A program made the position numbers and the translations under genes. A stretch of DNA of 64,000 nt. Origin: Bacteroidota bacterium (lineage in GTDB: Bacteria; Bacteroidota; Bacteroidia; Chitinophagales; Chitinophagaceae). Of the stretch, positions 17,681-25,415 are shown piece by piece (the first letter of the stretch is position 1; every line of letters starts with the position of its first letter). The DNA lies in the NCBI GenBank assembly GCA_026391455.1, contig JAPLEH010000021.1, positions 1 through 64,000 on the forward strand, given 5' to 3'. The notes below the pieces were generated by a model. The model saw only the letters and a program-made list of their open reading frames with translations, was not told where the DNA came from and made no database searches.

Positions 17681-18319
17681 TCATACTGATACAATACCTA
17701 TTCGTTTTTCGATCGCCGGATCTTTCAGTGAAATCACATCTTCATAAGGTAAAATCAATTCATTCAACCGATTATCCAAAACTTTCTTATGTTCCGCTTT
17801 TACATAGGGAGTAATGTCTGCTATTTCCGTGATCCATTCCGTACAAAATTGCCGGAGTATATTACCTTTCATACCGATCTGAATAGCTTTTCGCTCCTGT
17901 TTTACCCCAGCGGGATTGTGATCAGGATCCCATTGCAAACGGACCTCCGTACGCTCCAGTTCATTTTTCCATTCTTTCTCTGTGGAAAAAAATGAAGAAT
18001 CATAAGATGTAATCGTAGCTTCCCGCAGAATGGTTTTAAAGTGTACCATGGGCAACTTAATGGCCAGAATATGCTGCTGGTGCTCTTTGGAAGCCCAGCC
18101 CGCCCTGTACATCATCCATAAAAAACCGGGTTTGATCCACGACATCCTGTTAAAGCTATAATGCGGACCGCCAAATTGTTGATGTGTCACGGCCCATTCT
18201 GCAATATGCGGATTAAATGCCTGATAAACGATCAACGCATCTCCTTCTACCCGGCCCATCACTTGTCTGCCGCTTGAAGGCCATCGTGCTGCCTGTATTT
18301 TATATTGTTCTGTTTTCAT
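17681..18319 (-). CDS. DUF4291 family protein
   Basis: The 212-aa protein carries the DUF4291 pattern: LIVYQAFNPHIAEWAV, then FNRMSWIKPGFLWMMYRAGW, HQQHILAIKLP and a C-terminal helical part. The family is widespread in bacteria and some eukaryotes and has no established biochemical activity. The ATG overlaps the NAMPT stop by four bases (ATGA), which implies translational coupling and a shared task with NAD salvage. The conserved Arg/Trp/Lys residues suggest a nucleotide or ADP-ribose ligand, but this is not shown. Confidence 0.8.
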   Translation of the reverse strand: MKTEQYKIQAARWPSSGRQVMGRVEGDALIVYQAFNPHIAEWAVTHQQFGGPHYSFNRMSWIKPGFLWMMYRAGWASKEHQQHILAIKLPMVHFKTILREATITSYDSSFFSTEKEWKNELERTEVRLQWDPDHNPAGVKQERKAIQIGMKGNILRQFCTEWITEIADITPYVKAEHKKVLDNRLNELILPYEDVISLKDPAIEKRIGIVSV

Positions 18320-19773
18320 GTTGTTTGTAAATTTTTCCGGATTTCCGCCAGTGATATTTCATTGAGCAATTTACCATCTTTATATACGGTTTTCAATTCG
18401 CTTTGCTGTTCTTCACCACGGGTAACCCGGTCTTTTAAAATATAAGTTCCATTTTCTTTTTTTACCTGTAATAAACCGGTGGCAGACCGCTTGGTACCAT
18501 CATCCGTTACAGGGTCTTTGAATATTTCACGGCCTTCTCCGGTGACTTCCACATAAGTAGCTTTCATGGCCAAACCGAAAGTGTCGCGTGTGTTATATTG
18601 ATAGGTATAACTGCCGATACCAAATACCACCTGGCTGGCAAAACCTTTTTGTTTCAACCCTTCGCATATAGCCGCGGCCCGTTGCAGGTTGATACTGTCA
18701 CCATATATAGCGCCAATATGGGAGTCGAGTAGTTTATATCCCATTGTGGTAACCGTTCCACCAAACACATCCCATAACAATTCGACCACCCCTTTTCGTT
18801 GTTCAATGGTGGCACCATCAGGATCACCACAAATAATCTTTACCGGATCACCGCTATCGGGCCGTATGACCACTTTACCATCACGATTCAATATATCCTG
18901 TTTCAACGCCGTAACATATTCGGTGCATACTTTCCACAAATCCCAGGTATCACTTACAATGCTGACAATACCAGATGGATATACTTCATTGATTAATCGT
19001 TTAAAAGTAGCCAGCTCACCATGTTTATTTCCGCTGCACATCACGCTATGTTCCGTGGCTGCCACACTGCCGCCGATCAATTCGAGATCAGCGTTGGCAC
19101 CATAATATTTCTCCAAGGCATCAATAGCTGGAATGGTATCGGTACCGGTAAAGGAAAGCAGGTGCCCCATACCGCTGGTTATGGCCGTTTCCAGGCTGCT
19201 CATACCCCTGAAACTAAAATCATGTCCCTGCCATTGTACAAACTCATCCGGCATACCCGTCTCTTTTGCATAACGGTTCAGCAGTTTACGGTACGTATAG
19301 GCGATGGTGGCACTGGTGCAGGGCTGCCAGATCACGGCCGACAATAATGTTTCCAGGAAATTGGTGAGCCAGTAAAATCCGGGTAGTGTATTCTCGATCG
19401 TTAAACAGGGCACACGCATCGGAACACGGCTTCCTTCCGGCAGGGCTTTGATCTCAATGGGCAAATAACCGAGATCATGCAATTGCGCAATATGCGAATA
19501 GTCCGGCAGATGGGCACCCAGTGAGGTGACGATACGACGTTCATATGCTTCCATCACTTTTTCTTTGGGCTGCGCAAAAAAATTCGCCTGAAAATAATCC
19601 ACGAGGTATTCCTTTATAAAATACTGCAGGCCGAAAAACACCATTTCATTCATTTCAGGATGCCTGCTCTTACGCGGTGTGAGATTGCTGTATACGTAAG
19701 TCGTATGCGCAGGATATTGAAACACATGTCCCACTTTATAATAATCGGTGAGCAGAAAAGGATTCGTTTTCAT
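18316..19773 (-). CDS. nicotinamide phosphoribosyltransferase-like enzyme (NAMPT/NadV or Namat-like)
   Basis: The 485-aa product follows NAMPT closely: YKVGHVFQYP at the start, FFGLQYFIKEYL, HDFSFRGMSS (nicotinamide-stacking Phe), FTGTDTIPA (Asp that selects the amide), an EHSV histidine as in the phosphorylated His of human NAMPT, VIRPDSGDP and GDSINLQ. NAMPT joins nicotinamide and PRPP to form NMN. Phage homologs called Namat instead use ADP-ribose pyrophosphate and give NAD+ directly, and they too are paired with a Prs-like enzyme. The upstream neighbour here (83-base gap) is Prs-like, so both reactions must be considered. It is followed by DUF4291 with a 4-base overlap. Confidence 0.88.
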   Translation of the reverse strand: MKTNPFLLTDYYKVGHVFQYPAHTTYVYSNLTPRKSRHPEMNEMVFFGLQYFIKEYLVDYFQANFFAQPKEKVMEAYERRIVTSLGAHLPDYSHIAQLHDLGYLPIEIKALPEGSRVPMRVPCLTIENTLPGFYWLTNFLETLLSAVIWQPCTSATIAYTYRKLLNRYAKETGMPDEFVQWQGHDFSFRGMSSLETAITSGMGHLLSFTGTDTIPAIDALEKYYGANADLELIGGSVAATEHSVMCSGNKHGELATFKRLINEVYPSGIVSIVSDTWDLWKVCTEYVTALKQDILNRDGKVVIRPDSGDPVKIICGDPDGATIEQRKGVVELLWDVFGGTVTTMGYKLLDSHIGAIYGDSINLQRAAAICEGLKQKGFASQVVFGIGSYTYQYNTRDTFGLAMKATYVEVTGEGREIFKDPVTDDGTKRSATGLLQVKKENGTYILKDRVTRGEEQQSELKTVYKDGKLLNEISLAEIRKNLQTT

Positions 19774-19856
19774 TCTATTACATTTAATTCAGTTAAAAGG
19801 CCGTCTATACAATGATAACTGGGATAATACATGACAAAACTGCTTTTTCAATTTTA

Positions 19857-20651
19857 TCAGTTGATCTGAAAATTCTCATAATTGATAGGTACTGTTTTTA
19901 CTGTCGGAGCATTATAAGACTCAGCATAACTGTTACTGACGATTATTTCCTGGAAGCGGCTCAATAAAGCGGTAAAACCTTTCGAAAAAATACCATGTGT
20001 AACGATAAGGGTAAGATGTGCCGGTTGTATCTGTTGAGCTATAGCCAGAAAAGTAGCTCCGCCATCACAAATATCATCGATTATAACACAATTCCTATCC
20101 CGGCATTTTTCAGGTTCTGATACTGTCAATGTTAAATGGCCCGTGGCCAGGTCCCGTTTCTTCGTACAAAAAACAGTATCACTGATATGCGGGTTCCATT
20201 CCCTGTAATGATTGATCTTTTTGGCTGCCCCGGCATCCGGACAAATCAATATCGCGTCTGGATGCTGGTATTGGGTAACCAGTAAGCGATTGTCTACCGC
20301 TACCGAATGATGAATGAGTTGTAAAGCCACTTCGGAATGCACATCAAACAACACTACTTTTTCAAAACCACAACTGTTGATGAGGCCCGCCACCACTTCG
20401 AGATCAAAGCTGTCACCGGGTTGCATCAGGCGGTCGTATCGGGCTGCCATCAGGTAAGGCAGTACCAGTTCCTTTTTCACTGCACCCAGATGTGTGAGTG
20501 CATTGGCCGTTTCAAGCAATTGCATCATCCGGAGACTGCTGGTAAGCGGGCAGATCACCCGTACTTCCTCGCCCGGCTCCACGCCCCTTACCTGTACATG
20601 TGGCTGATTATCGGGAAAAAGAATGACCCGCACTCCGGATCCTGCTGCCAA
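19857..20651 (-). CDS. PRPP synthetase-like enzyme (Prs or ADP-ribose pyrophosphokinase-like)
   Basis: The 264-aa protein is shorter than typical PRPP synthetases (about 310 aa) but has their order of motifs: FPDNQPHV, ELVLPYLMAARYDR (for PYxxYARqDR), LFDVHS (for DLHS), ICPDAGAAKK, TKKRDLATG, the ribose-phosphate loop VIIDDICDGGATF and THGIFSKG. It should transfer pyrophosphate from ATP to ribose-5-phosphate or, as in phage NARP1 Adps, to ADP-ribose. The loop is DDICDGGAT rather than the usual DD-x-x-DTGGT. The start drawn is TTG at 20651. The frame stays open to an ATT at 20666, which would add a natural-looking N-terminus (IKTID). It heads the six-gene NAD operon. Confidence 0.78.
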   Translation of the reverse strand: MAAGSGVRVILFPDNQPHVQVRGVEPGEEVRVICPLTSSLRMMQLLETANALTHLGAVKKELVLPYLMAARYDRLMQPGDSFDLEVVAGLINSCGFEKVVLFDVHSEVALQLIHHSVAVDNRLLVTQYQHPDAILICPDAGAAKKINHYREWNPHISDTVFCTKKRDLATGHLTLTVSEPEKCRDRNCVIIDDICDGGATFLAIAQQIQPAHLTLIVTHGIFSKGFTALLSRFQEIIVSNSYAESYNAPTVKTVPINYENFQIN

Positions 20652-20667
20652 ATCGATTGTTTTAATT

Positions 20668-20686
20668 TTGCTTAATTAATAAGCAA
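20668..20686. promoter_or_regulatory. putative NrtR operator 2 (prs promoter)
   Basis: TTGCTT, seven bases, AAGCAA: an inverted repeat with the same spacing as at 20717-20735 and, with one mismatch, 23002-23020. It overlaps the edge of the -7 element and the expected transcription start of the Prs-like/NAMPT operon. It is assigned to the local NrtR-type regulator by position and recurrence, not by a known consensus. Confidence 0.6.
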
Positions 20687-20715
20687 ATTTAATAAGAAGA
20701 ATAGAAATAACCAAA
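20684..20715 (-). promoter_or_regulatory. promoter of the prs-NAMPT operon
   Basis: On the minus strand a -33 element TTTG (20712-20715) is followed after 20 bases by the -7 element TAAATTTG (20684-20691). Both the motifs and the spacing fit the Bacteroidota consensus. The two putative operators touch the two elements, so a bound repressor would block both. Confidence 0.65.
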
Positions 20716-20716
20716 T

Positions 20717-20735
20717 TTGCTTTCATTTAAAGCAA
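20717..20735. promoter_or_regulatory. putative NrtR operator 1 (prs / ywqG intergenic region)
   Basis: TTGCTT-N7-AAGCAA again. The palindrome extends to a perfect 10-bp arm (AATTTGCTTT at 20714-20723, complement at 20729-20738) with a 5-base centre. It abuts the -33 element of the prs promoter and lies about 32 bases before the putative -7 element of the divergent YwqG-family gene. Confidence 0.65.
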
Positions 20736-20767
20736 ATTATACTGTTTCCTGGCTCCTGTCAATTTCT

Positions 20768-20775
20768 TATCTTCG
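20768..20775 (+). promoter_or_regulatory. putative -7 promoter element of the YwqG-family gene
   Basis: TATCTTCG differs by one base from TAnnTTTG and lies 15 bases before the ATG at 20791. No clear -33 element was found. Confidence 0.35.
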
Positions 20776-20790
20776 GATAAAACTGTATTT

Positions 20791-21666
20791 ATGGGCTTTT
20801 TTGATTTTTTAAAGGGAAAAAATAAACAGGATCAGCCGGGCAATGATTACCTGTTGCAGAAAGTGGAGTTCGCACCCGGGCTAAGCCTTGCCCGTGCCTT
20901 TGAACACCACCGTGATGCTATCCTCCAAACAAAAATCCCATCCATACATATTAAGGCCACACCTGACAATGATCTCGCCCTGGAGCAAAGTAAATTCGGC
21001 CATTATCCCTGTATGCCATTGCATGCAGACTACCCGAAAGATGAAAGAGGGCGGTATATGTATCCGCTGGCGCAACTGAATTTTAAAGAAATGCCGTCCT
21101 TACCCGGTTTTCCGACAAGCGGGTATCTACAGTTTTATATTTCTGTTTATGATGAAGCCTACGGACTGGATTTTAATTATTCCGGGGTACAGAAGAATTT
21201 CCGGGTACTCTTTTTTGAAGAAGATGAAGTCCTCCATTATAAAGCAGATTTTTCTTTTCTTGATGAAGTGATGTCGGCTGCTGATCTGCCGGTACAATCC
21301 CCTCACCTTCTCGGCTTCACCCTAACCGATGAATATGTTGGCATGGGAGATATCCGCTATGAGAACGGCCCTGTAAATTTATCGCTTATGGCAGCCCAAT
21401 ACCCGGACATTGAAAATGAGTTGGAAGAATCCCTGCATGAGGAACTTAGATTTGGCGGTCATAAAACCGGGGGCTATGCCTTCTTTACACAAATGGATCC
21501 GCGCGAAAATGAAAAAGGTACGGCCGAATACATCGTTTTACTGCAGATTGATACAGATGATCAAATTATGTGGGGTGATTCCGGCGTGGCCCATTTTTTT
21601 ATTCACCCAACTGACCTCGCAAAAAAAGACTTCAGTAAAGTAATGTATAACTGGGATTGTTACTAA
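20791..21666 (+). CDS. YwqG family protein (DUF1963)
   Basis: The 291-aa cytoplasmic protein fits the YwqG/DUF1963 family: FGHYPCMPLHADYPKDERGR (substrate-like P-x-x-P region), MYPLAQLNF, GYLQFYI, a long acidic middle, HKTGGYAFFTQMDPR, ILLQID-like strand VLLQIDTDDQIMWGDSGVA and FFIHPTDLAKKDFSKV. The family is common in stress and toxin-related loci but has no proven activity. It is transcribed away from the prs-NAMPT operon, and operator 1 lies between the two starts, so both may answer to NrtR. It is convergent with the HD phosphohydrolase gene. Confidence 0.83.
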   Translation: MGFFDFLKGKNKQDQPGNDYLLQKVEFAPGLSLARAFEHHRDAILQTKIPSIHIKATPDNDLALEQSKFGHYPCMPLHADYPKDERGRYMYPLAQLNFKEMPSLPGFPTSGYLQFYISVYDEAYGLDFNYSGVQKNFRVLFFEEDEVLHYKADFSFLDEVMSAADLPVQSPHLLGFTLTDEYVGMGDIRYENGPVNLSLMAAQYPDIENELEESLHEELRFGGHKTGGYAFFTQMDPRENEKGTAEYIVLLQIDTDDQIMWGDSGVAHFFIHPTDLAKKDFSKVMYNWDCY

Positions 21667-21688
21667 ACGGAATAGCCTTATAATCTTT

Positions 21689-22309
21689 CTATGCAATAAA
21701 TCCATCGAGCTCCCATTGCAGATTCTTACGGGCCTGTTTTTCCAATCCATCAAAAAAAGGCTGAGTTTTATAGATCCGCTCCATACCCAGAAAATGGGCT
21801 ACAACGTTTTTTCGGGCTGGCTTATATACGAATGCGGGATAAATGCCATATTCCTTTCTTATCTGTAGCGTATAGTTTCGATAGACTTCCCGCTCCTGTC
21901 CCAGGATAGACAGATCTGCATCTGTAAAAAAATTTACATCCGGATTTACATGTACTACGTGCGATTTGGTGGCCATGATCTGTTGCCCGCATAATTCCAC
22001 TTTGCCAACGGGATAGTTGATTTCTTTCAGGAATGTAGTGGCCATTTCTGCACTGCGTTCTTCATTATCTTTCTTCAGTACGTTGTAAACAGCATCGTGA
22101 TAAAAAAGGGAAAACAATAACGTATCCCAATCCTGTATATGTGGCTGTAAGGGCTGCAACTGATGATACATGGCTTCCAGATGCTGAAGATTGTGATAGT
22201 ATCTTTTGCGGTGTCCATATTGCCTGGTAATTACATCCCATGCTGCTGCTGCCTGTGCCTCTCCTGCCCCATGCCGTAACAATAATGCTGAAAAAACCTG
22301 GTTGAGCAT
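21689..22309 (-). CDS. HD-superfamily metal-dependent phosphohydrolase
   Basis: The 206-aa protein belongs to the predicted HD hydrolases of COG4339 type: RYYHNLQHLEAM, FSLFYHDAVYNV, MATKSH and a downstream FFTDADLSILG. The His and Asp residues of these motifs can form the metal site. The substrate is unknown; a nucleotide is likely from the family and the NAD neighbourhood. The gene begins 5 bases after the stop of the NrtR-type regulator gene and is probably transcribed with it. C-terminal residues 160-206 are helical. Confidence 0.8.
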   Translation of the reverse strand: MLNQVFSALLLRHGAGEAQAAAAWDVITRQYGHRKRYYHNLQHLEAMYHQLQPLQPHIQDWDTLLFSLFYHDAVYNVLKKDNEERSAEMATTFLKEINYPVGKVELCGQQIMATKSHVVHVNPDVNFFTDADLSILGQEREVYRNYTLQIRKEYGIYPAFVYKPARKNVVAHFLGMERIYKTQPFFDGLEKQARKNLQWELDGFIA

Positions 22310-22314
22310 TGCCG

Positions 22315-23007
22315 TTATATTTCAAAATGAAACCCTTCTTTCAATAATTGCCGGTACCGTTTTGTATTAAACCGGTACAACTTACCGGGCCGGCCTTTGC
22401 CCGTTCGTTCAGACATATTACCGGTCTCTTCCAGTATGCCGAAGGATAAAATCTTTTTACTGAAATTTCGCCGGTTGATCGTTTTATCGAGTAATACACT
22501 ATATAATTTCTCCAGATCGGAAAAGGGAAATTCTTTATCGAGTAACTCAAAACCAATGGGCTGGTAATGGATCTTGGCCCTCAACCGGTCAATGGCCATA
22601 GCCAGTATCTGTTTATGATCAAATGCCAGTACCGGTAGTTTTTTTATGGGAAACCAACGGGCATGTGCCGCATCGGTGCTCGCTTTTAACTCCTGGTACC
22701 GGGATGTATTCACCAATCCCATATACGCCACCGAGATTACCCTTTGCCGGGGATCGCGGTCCGGATGGCCAAACGTGAATAATTGCTCCAGGTAATTGAC
22801 ACGGATACCGGCTTCTTCTTCCAACTCCCGTTGTACGGCTTCTTCCAATGATTCTTCATTCAATACAAAACCACCCGGTAAGGCCCATGCATGTTGAAAA
22901 GGCGGGTATTTCCGGCTGATGAGTACCACGGATATTCCTTCCTGGGGAGAATAACCAAAAACGATGGCATCTGTGGCAACTTTTATGGACAAAGACTTAT
23001 TTTGCAT
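22315..23007 (-). CDS. nrtR: NrtR-type transcriptional regulator (Nudix domain plus winged helix)
   Basis: The 230-aa protein has a Nudix domain in residues 1-150 with the Nudix box (GGFVLNEESLEEAVQRELEE, then EAGI) and a C-terminal winged-helix region (about 155-230: NFSKKILSFGILEET, GRPGKLYRFN). This is the layout of NrtR regulators, in which the Nudix domain binds ADP-ribose or related ligands and releases the DNA-binding domain from operators of NAD genes. The neighbouring NAMPT operon is the natural target. The Nudix box appears complete, so catalysis cannot be excluded. The start ATG at 23007 lies within a putative operator, which suggests autoregulation. Confidence 0.88.
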   Translation of the reverse strand: MQNKSLSIKVATDAIVFGYSPQEGISVVLISRKYPPFQHAWALPGGFVLNEESLEEAVQRELEEEAGIRVNYLEQLFTFGHPDRDPRQRVISVAYMGLVNTSRYQELKASTDAAHARWFPIKKLPVLAFDHKQILAMAIDRLRAKIHYQPIGFELLDKEFPFSDLEKLYSVLLDKTINRRNFSKKILSFGILEETGNMSERTGKGRPGKLYRFNTKRYRQLLKEGFHFEI

Positions 23008-23020
23008 ACATATAAAGCAA
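23002..23020. promoter_or_regulatory. putative NrtR operator 3 (nrtR / fusion gene intergenic)
   Basis: TTGCAT-N7-AAGCAA, one mismatch from the two operators near 20.7 kb and with identical spacing. It overlaps the nrtR start codon and part of a minus-strand -7 element (TAAATTTG, 23018-23025). It lies seven bases before the ATG of the divergent fusion gene, so one bound protein could control both genes. Confidence 0.6.
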
Positions 23021-23026
23021 ATTTAC

Positions 23027-24625
23027 ATGTATTTATTGATACCGGGTCGCCATCAGTTGATCACGCAATTTCAATTTACCTACCTGCGCGATATAATCCA
23101 GCAAGGGCTTACTGCTGTGAAAGATATTAATGGCAATGTACTGCCGGCTAAAACGGACAAACCTACGGGCATTATTTTTCCTGTCACTTCGGCCAATCAT
23201 TCCAATACCCGTCGCAACCCATTACCGTTTTACCTGCGGGCCATCATGATAGAAGCCATGTCAGCAGCGCTCGATATACCGGTTTATATTTATGGGATCG
23301 ATGATGTGGGCACCATGGAACATTTTGCAGCTTATACATTGAAACGGATCAAACACGACAGCGAAGGACAACTGGATTGCCAGCCGGATAATACGGTGGT
23401 GATCTGCTCCACCCCGGTATTATTACAGTATGAAAAACTCGGGTTCTCCATATTACCAGCCGAACTGAAAGACCGTACCAACTGGATCTGCCATACAGCT
23501 ATGCCATGGGACATTGTGGAAAAGATCGCCTATACACCCAACTGGCAAGATGATGAAACCATTACTTCGCTCATGCATCCTACATCGTTGAAGGCCTGGA
23601 AAAAGTACCACCTGGGAGATAAAGTACAGTTGCTATTCCGGGATACGATGATCAGCAGCGATGGAGATCTTACCACCACCCGCGACTATAATGTATATGT
23701 ACGGCAAATGGATGAGATCGCAGAATTGAAGTACGAAGAAACGGCCCGGTACATACAACCCGGTCGTATTGGGGATATCGGATGTGCGGTGGGAAGCTGG
23801 CTGAAATTGGTTTCCCGTGACGCACGATTCCGGGAGAGTGATCTTTATGGGATTGAAGTAAGCCGTCACCTCTATGAGCTATGCCGGCAGCGAAAAGAGA
23901 ATGGGGAATTTGAAAATCCGTTTGTCTTTTTTGCGCAGAAAAATGCGGTATCGGGGTTGGTATTTGAAAAAAATTCCATGAATACGATTCATTGCTCGTC
24001 ACTCACACATGAAATAGAGTCGTATGGCAGCAGAAATGATCTACTGCATTTCATTCAAAACCGGTACGACGAACTGGCACCGGGCGGATGGTGGATCAAC
24101 AGGGATGTGGTGGGACCTGCAGATAAAGAAAAATGGGTATACCTGAAAATACGGCGTGACGACGGAACTAACGATGATCCTTATGCGAAAATAGAAGAAC
24201 GACACGCATTTTCTGACTATCTGCGTGGTTTGTCCACCCATGCACGGTTCCTCCGTTTTGTACAGGATTTCAGAAAGGAAGTGAATTACCGGTTGGACTA
24301 TGAAGATGTGTTGATTGAAGGAGAGCCGTATACCCGGTTACGGTTGCGGGATGCCTGTGAATTTTTGAGCCGGAAAGATTATACCGATAACTGGACGAGT
24401 GAAATGCATGAAACCTTTTGTTACTGGGATTTTGAAGAATGGAAACAGCACCTGGTGGAAGCCGGCTTCAGCATCCATCCCTTTTCGCATGCTTTTACCA
24501 ACGAATGGATCGTGACCAACCGCTGGAAACCCGTTGCGTCCTTGTGGACGATGGAAAACGATCAACTGGTGCCACTACCCTTTCCGGATACGCATATGAT
24601 TTTGGTGGGGGTGAAAAATACCTGA
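23027..24625 (+). CDS. fusion: nucleotidyltransferase (NMNAT)-like domain and SAM methyltransferase
   Basis: The 532-aa product starts at the ATG 23027 (MYLLIPGRHQ); a frame open to 22964 runs across the nrtR start and is not favoured. Residues 1-200 follow the order of archaeal-type NMN adenylyltransferase: GRHQLITQFQFTYL (where NMNAT has GRFQPFHxGH), TSANHSNTRRNPLPFYLRA, VVICSTPVLLQYEKLGF and TAMPWDIVEKI. The HxGH catalytic motif is missing. About 260-420 is a class I methyltransferase with motif I IGDIGCAVGSW and LYGIEVSRHLYEL, and the last 100 aa resembles a methyltransferase lid/terminal extension. Its position beside nrtR and an operator ties it to NAD homeostasis. Substrate and activity are unknown. 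Confidence 0.65.
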   Translation: MYLLIPGRHQLITQFQFTYLRDIIQQGLTAVKDINGNVLPAKTDKPTGIIFPVTSANHSNTRRNPLPFYLRAIMIEAMSAALDIPVYIYGIDDVGTMEHFAAYTLKRIKHDSEGQLDCQPDNTVVICSTPVLLQYEKLGFSILPAELKDRTNWICHTAMPWDIVEKIAYTPNWQDDETITSLMHPTSLKAWKKYHLGDKVQLLFRDTMISSDGDLTTTRDYNVYVRQMDEIAELKYEETARYIQPGRIGDIGCAVGSWLKLVSRDARFRESDLYGIEVSRHLYELCRQRKENGEFENPFVFFAQKNAVSGLVFEKNSMNTIHCSSLTHEIESYGSRNDLLHFIQNRYDELAPGGWWINRDVVGPADKEKWVYLKIRRDDGTNDDPYAKIEERHAFSDYLRGLSTHARFLRFVQDFRKEVNYRLDYEDVLIEGEPYTRLRLRDACEFLSRKDYTDNWTSEMHETFCYWDFEEWKQHLVEAGFSIHPFSHAFTNEWIVTNRWKPVASLWTMENDQLVPLPFPDTHMILVGVKNT

Positions 24626-24641
24626 TCGCTCTATACATGCA

Positions 24642-24665
24642 AAACGGACTGCAAGCAGTCCGTTT
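24642..24665. terminator. hairpin between convergent fusion and immunity genes
   Basis: AAACGGACTGC (24642-24652), two-base loop, GCAGTCCGTTT (24655-24665). It is a perfect 11-bp stem 16 bases beyond the fusion gene stop and 24 before the end of the minus-strand operon. The T-run is short, so termination may be partial. Confidence 0.65.
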
Positions 24666-24688
24666 CAGGTTTGTATGTATACATAGAC

Positions 24689-25411
24689 TTATATTTCATC
24701 TAATGCTACTGATTTCATACCAGGATACAACGGGCCGTTCTTTTCAATTAAAACTGCCGCGGGTCCATCAGTTGGCAGATAGAATGCTGGATTAAAGGGG
24801 TCCAATCCCATTTCAGTAGCATACTTATGTAGCGTTGCCTGGTTAAATTTATTCTTTACCAGCTTTTCAGTATACTGACTAGTATTCTCAAAGGGTAGCG
24901 CCTCCCCTTGCTGATAAAATATCCATTTCTTTCCTTCATTCACCAGACTTATTTTACGTATCGTATTCTGATAGTTTTCTATAACCGGGCCATGCAAATC
25001 AAATACCATTGCGCCATATCTTCTCTTTGCCGAAGGCCCATTGTCTGTTAACGTATCCTCAACCGATTGTATGAGTAGGGAACGGCATTGTAAAATAGTG
25101 GATAAATATCCGGTGAGTGAACCACCGTCTGTACCCAAAACAAAATTATTAAAACAGGCAACCCAACTGCTCCGTGTGGGAACAAACAGGTGTCTTCTGG
25201 GTTCATGCGTATATAGCGGCAACAGGGTTGAAAGGGCTTCATCAAGAGTGCCACGGATTTCTTTTTTATCCAAAGAATATCCGGAGGCCATGTCCGAAAT
25301 AAGTTTTTGCTGCCAGTTATAGAAAGCGATACAGACGTTTTCTAAACCTGTTTCCATAAATACAACAGAGGACGTAATCGGGTAATATTTATCTTGTAAT
25401 AATGCCAGCAT
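24689..25411 (-). CDS. putative immunity protein for the adjacent DUF4157 toxin
   Basis: This 240-aa cytoplasmic protein matches no family I can name. It has no signal peptide or membrane segment. Sequence features include WQQKLISDMASGYSLDKKEI, HEPRRHLFVPTRSSWVACF (aromatic/basic patch) and a C-terminal DPFNPAFYLPTDGPAAVLIE. It starts 4 bases after the stop of the 1665-aa polymorphic toxin, is the last gene of the eCIS operon and is cytoplasmic, the pattern of an immunity gene. No recognised Imm family was identified, so the call is contextual. An accessory cargo protein is the main alternative. Confidence 0.5.
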   Translation of the reverse strand: MLALLQDKYYPITSSVVFMETGLENVCIAFYNWQQKLISDMASGYSLDKKEIRGTLDEALSTLLPLYTHEPRRHLFVPTRSSWVACFNNFVLGTDGGSLTGYLSTILQCRSLLIQSVEDTLTDNGPSAKRRYGAMVFDLHGPVIENYQNTIRKISLVNEGKKWIFYQQGEALPFENTSQYTEKLVKNKFNQATLHKYATEMGLDPFNPAFYLPTDGPAAVLIEKNGPLYPGMKSVALDEI

Positions 25412-25415
25412 GCAA

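Noticed and set aside
22964-23026. Upstream extension of the NMNAT-like/methyltransferase gene
   Set aside because: It would run through the nrtR start and the putative operator, and the added residues do not resemble the family start. The ATG at 23027 gives a clean first beta-strand.
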